Below are positions 50,283 through 60,000 of a stretch of DNA of 64,000 bases, in pieces. The notes beneath the pieces were generated by a model. The model was not told the origin of the DNA, ran no database searches, and was given only the letters and a program-made list of their open reading frames with translations. The stretch spans positions 1-64,000 of the forward strand of contig NZ_WOCA01000002.1 in the NCBI RefSeq assembly GCF_009728145.1, read 5' to 3'. Origin of the DNA: Ornithinibacillus caprae. GTDB taxonomy: Bacteria > Bacillota > Bacilli > Bacillales > Amphibacillaceae. The translations under genes and the position numbers were made by a program. Each line of letters opens with the position of its first letter. Within the stretch, counting starts at the first letter, position 1.

Positions 50283-52391
50283 ATGGAGACGATGAAAGAC
50301 AGACAGCTACTTAAAGTTGATCTAGATAATAAAAATTATAAATTAATAATCTCGGTTCTAAAGTCTTCATTTGAAGAATGGGAAGATTACTACTTTGCAT
50401 TAAGTAATCGACAAAAGAGTGAAACGGAAGTTATATCACATATTCAAATAGATCAAAAGAGTTCTTTTTTATTATTTGAACTCACCATACCAATTGAAGA
50501 GTGGGAAGGTTTTCTTAGACAGGGAGAAATATTTGATTTAGTTTTTGTGAGAAAACGAAATGATGAAGAAAAAAGAACTAGGATAAAGTCGAATTATGAT
50601 CACCTTGAACTATTACAATTGCAAATGAATGATCAGACAATTTTTTATCCAGGAACCACGAAAATGGGGAATGTCAGTTTCTATCTAACAGAGAACTATT
50701 TACATGCCAAATTAGATGAACTTGAATGGACCGATACGGCTATTTTAAATTTAAAAGGGCTATATCACTATCCTGGACTATCATTAGAAAAAATTAAAAA
50801 AGCTGAAATTACAATAACTACTGATGTTACAGAAGAAGAAAGGGTTATTCCTGTTCAATTAAATACACTCCCTAATGGATATGAATCGTATTCGTGGTAC
50901 GATGAAGCACAAGAATTCGGCTTTAGTGTGGATGTAGACTTGAACCCTTATGTTTCAGTGGAGATGGATCAATTTCTAAAGTTTTATTTTAGGATTGAAG
51001 TAGAAGATGGAGATTCGATTAAAATACTGGAAAGTCCTAGAATGAAAGTAAATCATTTAAAGAAAAATTATCCATTAAGAAAAAAAATGAGAAATAATGA
51101 TAGGACTGTCCGTATAACAGTAAAACCAACTAATAAAGCAAAATATCTCTCAGTTGGAGTTGCGGATTATAAATTACATCGAGAAATTGTACGGAGTGTA
51201 AAACAAAAATGGGTACAATTGCGTCGTAGTAAACAGTTGTTACATGCTTATAAGGCAGCATTTTTTGTTCTTGGAAGAATTCTTCCATCCCATAAAAAAC
51301 GTATTGTTTTCGAAAGTTTTCATGGGAAACAATTTAGTGATAATCCACGTGCGATTTATGAGTATATGAAACAAAATAATTCAGATTACGACATGATTTG
51401 GAGTGTAGATCGCAGAAGTATTCCTCATTTTCAAGAGAAGGATATTGAATTTGTTCGTCGTTTTTCTATTCGTTGGTTGTTCGTAATGACGAGATCAAAA
51501 TACTGGGTAACCAATGCTCGGCTACCTTTATGGATTCCAAAGCCGAAGCACACTACCTATTTACAAACTTGGCATGGAACGCCATTAAAACGATTGGCAA
51601 CGGATATGGATGAAGTGCATATGCCAGGAACAAATGCAGAGAAGTATAAAGAGAACTTTACGAAGGAAGCAAGTAAATGGGACTACTTGATTTCACCTAA
51701 TAACTACTCTACAACGATCTTTCGTCGTGCCTTTCAGTTTGATAAAGAAATGATTGAGTCTGGTTACCCTAGAAATGATTATTTGTACAATAGTAATCAG
51801 AAAGGTGAAATTATAAGGTTGAAGAAAGATTTAAGTCTTCCAGAGGATAAAAAAGTAATTCTCTATGCACCAACATGGCGTGATAATCAATTTTATAGTA
51901 AAGGTAACTATAAATTTGATTTAGAGCTAGATTTGGAAAAATTACAGGCAACGTTTGGTGAAACTCATGTCATTGTATTGCGGATGCATTATTTAGTTGC
52001 TGAAAACTTAGACATAAGTGCGTATGAAGGGTTCGTTTATGATTTTTCAAAACATGAAGATATTCGGGATCTATATTTGATTTCTAATTTGTTAATTACA
52101 GACTATTCATCGGTTTTCTTTGATTACGCAAATTTAAGAAGACCAATGATATTCTTTGTATACGACATTGAGGATTATCGTGACAATTTAAGAGGATTTT
52201 ATTTTGATTTTGAAACGAAAGCTCCAGGACCACTTGTGAAAACAACCGATGAGATTATAGAGGAAATTAAAAAAGTAGAAGTGGAATTTTCACCATCAGA
52301 GGTTTATGAGGAGTTTTATCAGAGATTTTGCTACTTAGAGGATGGTAATGCTTCCAAGAGAGTAATAGATAAAGTTTTTCAAAGTAGATAG
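50283..52391 (+). CDS. tagF: Teichoic acid poly(glycerol phosphate) polymerase (TagF-like)
   Basis: 702 aa. GAGGAG lies 8 bases before ATG 50283. The N-terminal ~330 residues are a beta-rich domain without a recognised fold. The C-terminal GT-B half has TWHGTPLKRLATDMDEV, YPRNDYLYN, VILYAPTWRDNQFYSKGNYKF, and LLITDYSSVFFDYANLRRPMIFFVYD with the FYFDFE..APGP tail. It extends the WTA main chain from CDP-glycerol at the membrane. Followed by tagG, tagH and tagA. Confidence 0.92.
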   Translation: METMKDRQLLKVDLDNKNYKLIISVLKSSFEEWEDYYFALSNRQKSETEVISHIQIDQKSSFLLFELTIPIEEWEGFLRQGEIFDLVFVRKRNDEEKRTRIKSNYDHLELLQLQMNDQTIFYPGTTKMGNVSFYLTENYLHAKLDELEWTDTAILNLKGLYHYPGLSLEKIKKAEITITTDVTEEERVIPVQLNTLPNGYESYSWYDEAQEFGFSVDVDLNPYVSVEMDQFLKFYFRIEVEDGDSIKILESPRMKVNHLKKNYPLRKKMRNNDRTVRITVKPTNKAKYLSVGVADYKLHREIVRSVKQKWVQLRRSKQLLHAYKAAFFVLGRILPSHKKRIVFESFHGKQFSDNPRAIYEYMKQNNSDYDMIWSVDRRSIPHFQEKDIEFVRRFSIRWLFVMTRSKYWVTNARLPLWIPKPKHTTYLQTWHGTPLKRLATDMDEVHMPGTNAEKYKENFTKEASKWDYLISPNNYSTTIFRRAFQFDKEMIESGYPRNDYLYNSNQKGEIIRLKKDLSLPEDKKVILYAPTWRDNQFYSKGNYKFDLELDLEKLQATFGETHVIVLRMHYLVAENLDISAYEGFVYDFSKHEDIRDLYLISNLLITDYSSVFFDYANLRRPMIFFVYDIEDYRDNLRGFYFDFETKAPGPLVKTTDEIIEEIKKVEVEFSPSEVYEEFYQRFCYLEDGNASKRVIDKVFQSR

Positions 52392-52400
52392 GAAAGGTTT

Positions 52401-52421
52401 AGACTTTCCTATCCTGCATAA
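52401..52421 (+). repeat. Intercistronic repeat, copy 1 (after tagF)
   Basis: AGACTTTCC TATCCTGCATAA. Its left part pairs with GATAGGAAAG (52387-52396) to form a hairpin. A one-mismatch copy follows tagG (53375). Confidence 0.7.
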
Positions 52422-52567
52422 ACAATAGGAAGTTTTTAACAAATTCTAGGAAATTATAGATTGTATGTTATGATAAATCTAGCAACTATTTCATATTGCT
52501 ATAGGATAAATATCTTAGTATACTCTTAAGGAAATGACATTAGTAGAGTTTGAGAAAGGACCTTATT

Positions 52568-53374
52568 ATGAAAGCAGTCATAACGGTATTAACAGAACAA
52601 ATAAAACACTTTTATTTATTACGTAGACTCTCGTTATATGAAATAAAAAGTAAAAATAAAATGACCTATTTAGGGTTAGCGTGGGAGCTTATCAATCCTT
52701 CCATTCAAATTGCTATATACTGGTTTATATTCGGTTATGGAATTAGAAGAGGCCAAGAGATTGATGGTGATCCGTTCTTTCAATGGATGCTATCGGGTAT
52801 TATTGTGTGGTTCTTCTTTAATCCAGCCATTTTAGAAGGATCGAAGTCGATCTATCAACGAGTGAAAATGTTATCCAAAATGAATTTTCCAATGAGTCTA
52901 ATTCCAAATATAATCATTTATTCCAAGTTTTATTCTCATGTGGGATTAATTATTTTGACAATGATTGTATTGAATTTTACGGGTTATCCAATTAATATTT
53001 ATTATTTGCAGTTGCCACTATTTGTGTTTGCAACCTACTTGTTTATTTTTTCACTGTCTTTAATTACTTCAACATTAAATACATTTATTCGTGATCTTCA
53101 AATGCTACTTCAAGCATTACTACGAATGCTCTTGTATATGACTCCAATTTTATGGGCGACGTTTTCACTTCCAGATTGGGTACAGAACTTAATGAAGATA
53201 AATCCATTGTACTATCTAGTAGAAGGATATCGTTACTCATTATTAGGTAAAGAGTGGTACTTTATTACCAATTGGGAGTATTCCTTATACTTTTGGGGCG
53301 TAACTATTTTTCTATTACTAGCTGGAGCAACCTTACATGTTCGTTTTAGAAGAAGATTTATAGATTTTATATAA
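52568..53374 (+). CDS. tagG: Teichoic acid export permease TagG
   Basis: 268 aa from ATG 52568 with AAAGGA upstream; TTG 52550 has no site. About six membrane spans. YEIKSKNKMTYLGLAWELINPSIQIAIYW is the amphipathic and TM1 region, FIRDLQMLLQALLRMLLYMTPILW the conserved distal segment. Pairs with TagH 83 bp downstream to flip undecaprenyl-PP-linked WTA outward. Confidence 0.92.
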   Translation: MKAVITVLTEQIKHFYLLRRLSLYEIKSKNKMTYLGLAWELINPSIQIAIYWFIFGYGIRRGQEIDGDPFFQWMLSGIIVWFFFNPAILEGSKSIYQRVKMLSKMNFPMSLIPNIIIYSKFYSHVGLIILTMIVLNFTGYPINIYYLQLPLFVFATYLFIFSLSLITSTLNTFIRDLQMLLQALLRMLLYMTPILWATFSLPDWVQNLMKINPLYYLVEGYRYSLLGKEWYFITNWEYSLYFWGVTIFLLLAGATLHVRFRRRFIDFI

Positions 53375-53401
53375 GACTTTCTTATCCTGCATAAGGATAA
53401 A
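53375..53401 (+). repeat. Intercistronic repeat, copy 2 (after tagG)
   Basis: AGACTTTCT TATCCTGCATAA (53375-53395) begins directly after the tagG stop. It folds as TTATCCT-GCATA-AGGATAA (53383-53401). A looser relative (ATTCCTTAGCATAGGAAG) is just before tagH. Confidence 0.7.
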
Positions 53402-53457
53402 GAAGATTTTTGCCGCAGAGGTGTGGCACATACTATTCCTTAGCATAGGAAGGGATC

Positions 53458-54273
53458 ATGATGAAAAAAACAATTAAATTATTAAATGTTTCTAAGAAGC
53501 ATAAATTATATACAAGCACATCACAAAAGGTAAAAGATATCTTCCTTAGTAAAAGTTATGGAGAGGATTTCTTTGCTTTAAAGAATGTTAATTTTGAAGC
53601 ATATAGTGGAGAAGTTGTTGGTTTAGTTGGTGTTAATGGTGCAGGAAAATCAACTCTCTCTAATATTATTGCTGGGATATTGCCGGAAACTTCTGGGACG
53701 GTGGATGTAACAGGAAGTGTGGCGTTGATAGCTATTGCTTCTGGTTTAAAAGGTAACCTGACAGGACGAGAAAATATAGAATTAAAATGCCTAATGTTAG
53801 GATTTACTAAAGATGAGATCAAAGCTTTAGAACCTCAAATTATTGAATTTGCAGAACTAGGGAAATTTATCGATCAACCAATAAAATCCTACTCGACTGG
53901 AATGCGCTCAAGACTTGGCTTTGCCATATCTGTTTCTATTGATCCAGATATTATTATTATTGATGAAGCTTTAGCAGTAGGTGACAAAGCGTTTAACGAA
54001 AAAGCCTTCAATAAAATGATGGAGTTTAAAGAAAAAGGAAAGACCATTCTATTTGTTAGTCATTCTATAAAATTAATGGAAAAGTTTGCTGATAAAATAC
54101 TATGGCTTGAATATGGTCAAGTGAAGGATTATGGTTTAAAAGATGAAATCCTACCAAAGTATGAGGAATTTATAAAGGAATACAAAAAGATGACCAAGGC
54201 CGAAAAGGAAAAGTACAAAGTCGAGGCTCTAAAGCAACAGTATGGTTCGGATATGTTTGTAGAATTAAAGTAG
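53458..54273 (+). CDS. tagH: Teichoic acid export ATPase TagH
   Basis: 271 aa, one NBD: Walker A GVNGAGKST, signature YSTGMRSRLGFA, Walker B IIIIDEALAVGD. The N-terminal KKHKLYTSTSQKVKDIFL is the TagH-type extension. B. subtilis TagH carries a long C-terminal extension that is absent here; the protein ends in a charged helix (EYKKMTKAEKEKYK). ATG 53458 and 53461 are both possible. Confidence 0.9.
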   Translation: MMKKTIKLLNVSKKHKLYTSTSQKVKDIFLSKSYGEDFFALKNVNFEAYSGEVVGLVGVNGAGKSTLSNIIAGILPETSGTVDVTGSVALIAIASGLKGNLTGRENIELKCLMLGFTKDEIKALEPQIIEFAELGKFIDQPIKSYSTGMRSRLGFAISVSIDPDIIIIDEALAVGDKAFNEKAFNKMMEFKEKGKTILFVSHSIKLMEKFADKILWLEYGQVKDYGLKDEILPKYEEFIKEYKKMTKAEKEKYKVEALKQQYGSDMFVELK

Positions 54274-54328
54274 TAAATCTGGGAAAAGCTTTGTTGTTTT
54301 ACGGCATAGCTGAAAGGTTGAATATAAT

Positions 54329-55090
54329 ATGACAAATGTTGTATATCATAAGCCAAATAAAAATACGGAAAACCATGTTTCTATTATGGATATTCATTTT
54401 ATAAGTACAACAAAAACTAACTTATTAAGTGACGAATTGATCCCAAGATTAAAAAACAAAGAAAAATGTTTTATTGTCACTGCAAATCCTGAAATAGTCA
54501 TGCAAACGAAAGAGGACGCTCAGTTTAAACACATTGTCCAAACAGCCGATTTTGTTGTTCCTGATGGTGTGGGGATTGTCATTGCATCAAAGCATAAGAA
54601 ACAACCAATCAAAGAGCGAATTCCTGGATTTGATTTAATGCTGGACCTGCTTAAGTATGCTAATGACAATCAGCTTTCTTGTTACTTCTTAGGTGCGAAG
54701 GACTATATAAATAATAAAGCAGTATCTGAGATAAATAGGAGGTTCCCATATTTAAAGGTAGCTGGGCACCACCATGGTTATTTCAAAGGAAAAGAGTCTG
54801 AAGTGTTAAGGGAAATGAAAGCAACTAAAGCTGATTTAGTTTTTGTAGCACTTGGTTCCCCGCAACAAGAAAGATGGATTCATAAAAATATTGATCAGTT
54901 TTCACATGGTCTATTTATGGGTGTTGGGGGTAGCTTTGATGTTTTATCCGGTGAAGTTAAACGTGCACCGGAAAAATGGATTAAACTTAATTTGGAATGG
55001 TTGTACCGGTTATTAAAGGAGCCATTTCGCTGGAAGAGAATTTTAAAAGTAATAGAGTTTATGATTCGAATATATATAAAGAAAGAATGA
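54329..55090 (+). CDS. tagA: N-acetylmannosaminyltransferase TagA (WecG/TagA/CpsF family)
   Basis: 253 aa. FIVTANPEIVMQTKEDAQFK, ADFVVPDGVGIVIAS (catalytic Asp), ADLVFVALGSPQQERWIHKN and GVGGSFDVLSGEVKRAPEKW are the family motifs. It adds ManNAc to GlcNAc-PP-undecaprenol to finish the WTA linkage unit. Genes for UDP-ManNAc synthesis are not in this window. GAAAGG precedes the ATG. Confidence 0.93.
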   Translation: MTNVVYHKPNKNTENHVSIMDIHFISTTKTNLLSDELIPRLKNKEKCFIVTANPEIVMQTKEDAQFKHIVQTADFVVPDGVGIVIASKHKKQPIKERIPGFDLMLDLLKYANDNQLSCYFLGAKDYINNKAVSEINRRFPYLKVAGHHHGYFKGKESEVLREMKATKADLVFVALGSPQQERWIHKNIDQFSHGLFMGVGGSFDVLSGEVKRAPEKWIKLNLEWLYRLLKEPFRWKRILKVIEFMIRIYIKKE

Positions 55091-55120
55091 AAGGATGGGA
55101 GTTATGTTACCCATCCTTTA
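55090..55120. terminator. Bidirectional terminator tagA / LCP copy 3
   Basis: AAAGGATGGG (55090-55099) pairs with CCCATCCTTT (55110-55119). Confidence 0.85.
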
Positions 55121-55125
55121 ATATT

Positions 55126-56178
55126 TTAGTAGAGTCTTTGTATAGATTGAATGTCATCATAATTTTCAGCATTACTTTCCAAGTCTAAATGATCTTTTAA
55201 CGTTATTTCGATTTCAGATCTACTTTCTTCATCAGCAACATAATACCATAAGCCGTCATCCATATAGCCTCCATATCCATCAAGATTAAGAGAAGAAATA
55301 GATAAGTCGGTGCTTAACCCATAAGAAGCAAATGTTTTCATATCTTCAAATGTTAGGTTAGTAGTCATGTTCTTACCAACAGAATCGATGAGCTCACTTA
55401 ATTTGAACACAGTTGATGCAGAAGCGGCTTCTTTTATTACTGTTTTTATTATTTCTTGTTGCCTTTTTCCACGTTCAATATCACTATCATATTTTCTCGT
55501 TCGTGCAAGAGCTAAGGCTTCTTCACCATTAATTTTTTGGTACCCGGGAAGTAAATGTATGGCATCCTTTTTGTCCTTAGAGTCCATTTCGTACATTTCA
55601 AATGGAACATCATAATGGATACCTCCAAGAGAGTCGATTACTTCAATAAATGCCTCAAAATTTAATCGTACATAGTAATCTACTGGAACATGAAGGAATT
55701 CTTCTACTGTTTCAATAGCTGCTTTTGCTCCACCATAGAAATGTGCATGATTTATTTTTGTATAATAATCTACCTCTGGTACATAAGCATATGTATCTCT
55801 AGGAATACTTAATAGTTTAATATCCTCTTGTTCTTTATTAAATGTAGCTAGGATTAATGTGTCAGAGCGACTTTGTTCTTCATACCCACGTCTTTCACTG
55901 TCGTCGACACCAATTATAAGAATGGAAACATTATCTATCATCGGATCGATCGGTTCCTCTCGTAAATTGGAAACTTCATTTTCCCTACCTACATTTTTGT
56001 AAGACTCATCAACGGTTTGTTCCACCTTAAAATATATATAGGCACTATATGAAAGAGTAGTTATAAAAATGACCGTTATGGGTATTAGAATGCATAAAAG
56101 AATGATTTTTTTTTTATTTCTAGCTTTTCGCTTTTTCAACATTCTGCTCTCTTTTTGTTTTTCTTCCGACATAAACAT
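55126..56178 (-). CDS. LCP family ligase, copy 3
   Basis: 350 aa. Lys/Arg-rich N-terminus, one TM (IILLCILIPITVIFITTLSYSAYIY), then ILIIGVDDSERRGYEEQ, LLSIPRDTYAYVP, KINHAHFYGGA, LNFEAFIEVIDSLGGI and ALALARTRKYDSDIERGKRQ. It lies next to the tag operon, so it is the best candidate for attaching WTA to peptidoglycan. The two LCPs at 41643 and 42905 may serve the other polymer (inference). Confidence 0.92.
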   Translation of the reverse strand: MFMSEEKQKESRMLKKRKARNKKKIILLCILIPITVIFITTLSYSAYIYFKVEQTVDESYKNVGRENEVSNLREEPIDPMIDNVSILIIGVDDSERRGYEEQSRSDTLILATFNKEQEDIKLLSIPRDTYAYVPEVDYYTKINHAHFYGGAKAAIETVEEFLHVPVDYYVRLNFEAFIEVIDSLGGIHYDVPFEMYEMDSKDKKDAIHLLPGYQKINGEEALALARTRKYDSDIERGKRQQEIIKTVIKEAASASTVFKLSELIDSVGKNMTTNLTFEDMKTFASYGLSTDLSISSLNLDGYGGYMDDGLWYYVADEESRSEIEITLKDHLDLESNAENYDDIQSIQRLY

Positions 56179-56599
56179 ATTCCCCTCAAAAAATAAACTT
56201 ATCTTTAGTTTACTACTAAGGACTTTCTTCGTAAATATTTAATCATTAAAAGGGTAGAACTGCTTATAACTCTTTCAAGTATCATGGTTAACATAGATTC
56301 TAACTCAAGTGTTTTTTAAAGGTAATTTATAAAGGGAACATTATCTCTAGTTAAATGAGATGTAAATTTTAACAATAACATAAATTGTGTATTACTATTT
56401 ACTTAGAGTGTGTTATAATATCTTTTAAATTGTAAAAATATAACTATAACTCTTTAAAGTGAAATTTAATTCACTGTGGTTATGCTAAAAGTCCTTAAAC
56501 GAATTGGATATTGGGAAGTTGAACCCCTAAATCCTTTTAACTTTATCCACTGTTATAAAAGTGAGAGTTTACTAATTGTTAAATAAATAGGTGATATAA
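56179..56599. other. 421-bp intergenic region with extended -10
   Basis: Upstream sequences of the divergent LCP and small-ORF genes. TGT-TATAAT (TATAAT 56414-56419) is an extended -10 for the plus-strand small genes. No further gene is supported. Confidence 0.5.
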
Positions 56600-56737
56600 A
56601 TGAAAGAATTTGACCAATTACCAAAGTCAATTAAAAAGGCAGTAAGATATATAAAACAGGATGCACCAAAGGAAAAGTTAGAATTAATACAAAAAGTGAT
56701 AGAAAATGCTATAGAGTATAGAGCAAAAAAGGGATAG
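56600..56737 (+). CDS. Small hypothetical protein (45 aa)
   Basis: ATG 56600 preceded by ATAGGTG. Product MKEFDQLPKSIKKAVRYIKQ, then DAPKEKLELIQKVIENAIEYRAKKG: two likely amphipathic helices, basic, no membrane span. The spacing of hydrophobic residues looks like a real small helical protein. Followed after 13 bases by another small gene. I do not recognise the family. Confidence 0.55.
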   Translation: MKEFDQLPKSIKKAVRYIKQDAPKEKLELIQKVIENAIEYRAKKG

Positions 56738-56750
56738 AGGTGATAGGAGT

Positions 56751-56906
56751 ATGGATAAAAGAAAAAATGAAACAAAACAACTTGAAATTTTATTACGTAA
56801 TGCCTATGAAAAAGGATATAAAGGAGCTACGCTTCAGGAATTAATGGAAGATATGAAAAAGGGACTACAAAATATTACTCATGAAACGAAGAAGAGCAAT
56901 ATATAA
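56751..56906 (+). CDS. Small hypothetical protein (51 aa)
   Basis: ATG 56751 preceded by ATAGGAGT. Product MDKRKNETKQLEILLRNAYE, then KGYKGATLQELMEDMKKGLQ and a polar tail. Helical, charged, cytoplasmic. Arranged in tandem with the 45-aa gene under the same extended -10. Family not recognised. The pair resembles small regulatory or antirepressor-type proteins in size only. Confidence 0.55.
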   Translation: MDKRKNETKQLEILLRNAYEKGYKGATLQELMEDMKKGLQNITHETKKSNI

Positions 56907-57018
56907 GTCACCTCAAGTTTTTCCTAACTCCAAATATTATAGTAATAATTACTTCTGGAAATGCCTTCTATAAAGTTATTATTACTTATATAAAATAAGT
57001 TTAATTACTAATATTGAG

Positions 57019-57046
57019 AAAGCACCTAACCGAAGTTAGGTGCTTT
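57019..57046. terminator. Convergent hairpin
   Basis: AAAGCACCTAAC (57019-57030), CGAA loop, GTTAGGTGCTTT (57035-57046). Perfect 12-bp stem between the small genes and the converging M14 gene. Confidence 0.8.
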
Positions 57047-57056
57047 GCTCGCTGTA

Positions 57057-60000
57057 TTACCGATTTCTAGCTTCATCAGCTATCATTAAACCGATCGTAT
57101 TATTCTTTTTCCATATGGAATTAAAGTAAGATACTGGTACAGGTCTGTTCCCTACATATGGGGATATCTCAGGGGTTAATACCGGTCGACTTAATTCTCT
57201 TTGAGACCAATCCGACCTTCTTCCACCTCCAAGAGTCCCACGTGTGTAATATAGGGAATACCCCGTTTTTAAGCTTACTTTTTGTGCTATTTTTTTGCTC
57301 AATGTATGAAGCGAGTTATTAATACCAATTAGATCATCCCCAAAGTAAATAATTTCTCCAGATGAGTGGTAATCTACCTCTGTTTTAAAATTATGAGCTA
57401 ATGTAAATTCATAAAGAGCCCTTGATTCAGGTTCAGATAATGCACGATAGCCTTTGAAATTAGCTGGAGACGGAATTCCTGGATTGTTTTGAACTAAATT
57501 CCAGTTAGTAGAGAAGTTTCTATTTAAATCTACTCCTCTAATATTAGCTTTCCATCCGTTAAAATTAGTTTTTCCATTATTTATTTTTATTACTTCTAAA
57601 GGATTTTTTGCACTTGATGCACCAAACTGTACTAATGATACACCATCAGGATTTACCATTGGGACAAACCAAATAGATACTTCATCTAATATTTCTTTTG
57701 TATTATAGGAACTGTACGTTGTACCTTTTGCGTAAGAATATGCATACTCATCAAGCATTGTCATTAATAGATTAGTAGTCATATGTTCACGAGCATGGAA
57801 TGAACCGTTAAAGAATACTTCTTTTTTACCAAATCCTAATTTTACTGCATAAATGTTTCGACCATCAACAGACTTGCCGATGATTTCTGATGTTACTAAT
57901 TCCGGGTATTGCCTTTCTAATGTTTTAATATCATTTACCATTTGATTATATGAGTACTTAGCAACATTCCCGTTAACAACTTTTGAAGTAATGTATATCC
58001 TCTTCCCACTTTTAGCTAATTTTAAATAATTTTCTACTTGTTGTTTAATGGACTTATTAACCCCAGAAGATCCTATAATTTTATTGTATCGATCAATCGC
58101 AGTTTTGAAGTTTCCACTTTGATGTTTTGTAGTAGCCCAGTCTAGTAATAATTGAGCACTTTCATTCAATCCTGCTTTCATCTGCTTATCTCTAGGATAA
58201 TATACATATCCATTATTATAGATTTCTAGTTTACCTGAAGCAGTGGTATTTTTATTAGCATTTTCTATTATTTGAGATACGGTAGGAATTTGTTTACCTT
58301 GATTAGCATAATCAAGTTTTGTTTTTGTTTCTTTCGTTATATTACTCTTTAACACAGGGGCACTTAGTATACTCTCATATCTGCTTTTAGCAGTAGCTAT
58401 ATTCCCTAAAGAATGCTGAATAGTAGCCCAATCTAATAGAGTAATAGCACTAGAATTAATCATGTCTTCAAATTTGTTACTTCTTGGATACAACTCATAT
58501 CCTTCAATAGATCTTTCAAACTTGTCAGAGGCTTTGTTTGAATTTTCTATTTGTGTAATTAATTCTTTTTCAGTTGGTAGTGTTTTTCCTTCTAAAGCGA
58601 ATGATAGCTTCTTTTCTATTTCGTTTGAAATATTATTTTTAATACCTGATGCTTCTAAGATCTTATTATAACGATTTTTTGCGACTTCAATATTGCTATT
58701 TTGATGCTGAATAGTAGCCCAATCTAGTAGTATTAAGGCATTATTATTTAATACTTCCTGAATGCTTATACTTCTTGGATATAACCAGTACCCTTCCAAT
58801 GATTTCTCAAATTTTCCAGAGGCAGTGGTTTCGTTGTTTATTAGTTGTTGTAATTCCTTTTGTGTAGGCAGTATTTGTTCATCATTTGCCAATTCTAATT
58901 TAAGAGTTGTTTCTCGCTCTACATTAGCAGCTAATACAGGTGATTCTAATATTCTTTCATACCTTACTTTAGCGGTTTCAATATTCCCCTTTTGATGTTG
59001 GTTAGAAGCCCAATCTATTAACAGAATAATGCTATTAGCTAACCCCTCTTGTACTAATGAATTTTCGGGATAAAGATTGTGTCCTTCCAAAAATAACGAA
59101 TACTTCTCAGATACTTTATTAGAACTATTAGCTAAGCTAATTATTTGATCGGAGGTTAATTGACCTTGTAATGCAACGTTTAAATTGTCCTCCGTTTTTT
59201 GTTTAATTTCTTCTTTTAGTTTAGGAGCATGTAAAATTTTCTCATAACGGTTAATCGCAGTATCAAAATTTCTAAGTTGGTGTTGATTATCAGCCCAATT
59301 GAATAATAGTTGAGCACTTATGTTGATACCATCCCATATCTGTTGTTCCTTAGGATATAATAGATACCCTTGTAAATAGATTTCCAGTTTTCCTGAAGCA
59401 CTATTATTTTGTTCTGCTGAATATATTAGCTCATCAATCGTTGGTAATACATTTTCATTTACAGCAAACTCTAACTTATATTCTGTCATTTCTTGTACAG
59501 TAGAGTCTAATAAAGGAAGGTTTAATATACGTTCATATCTATCTTTTGCAGTATTGATATTCCCTTTTAGATGTTGACTAGTAGCCCATTCTAATAGAGA
59601 GAGTGTGCTGTTATGTACACCTTCTACTATTTCTTCGTTATCAGGATATAAGCTGTAGCCTTCTTCAAATAGGCTTAGAATTTCGGATACCTTGTTAGAT
59701 CGATTAGCTAATTCAACATAATGCTTAGGAGCTAAATGACCTTCAAGGGCATAACCCAAGTATTCCTCTGTTTTCAGTCTAAACTCTGTGTCTATTAGAG
59801 GTACATTTAGAATTGTTTGATAACGATCTGTTGCTGTAGAAAATTTTCTTTCATTATGTTGTCTATCAGCCCAAACAAATAGAAGATTAGCACTGTTTTT
59901 TAGGCCAGATTTGATCTGGTCATTATTAGGATACAAGCTAAATGCTTCACTATATTTTTGTAGTTTTCCTGAAGCGGTACTAATAGATTCGGCTGAATTA

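Noticed and set aside
53458-54273. TagH truncation
   Set aside because: The NBD is complete and the stop follows a natural charged helix; shorter TagH proteins without the long extension are known.
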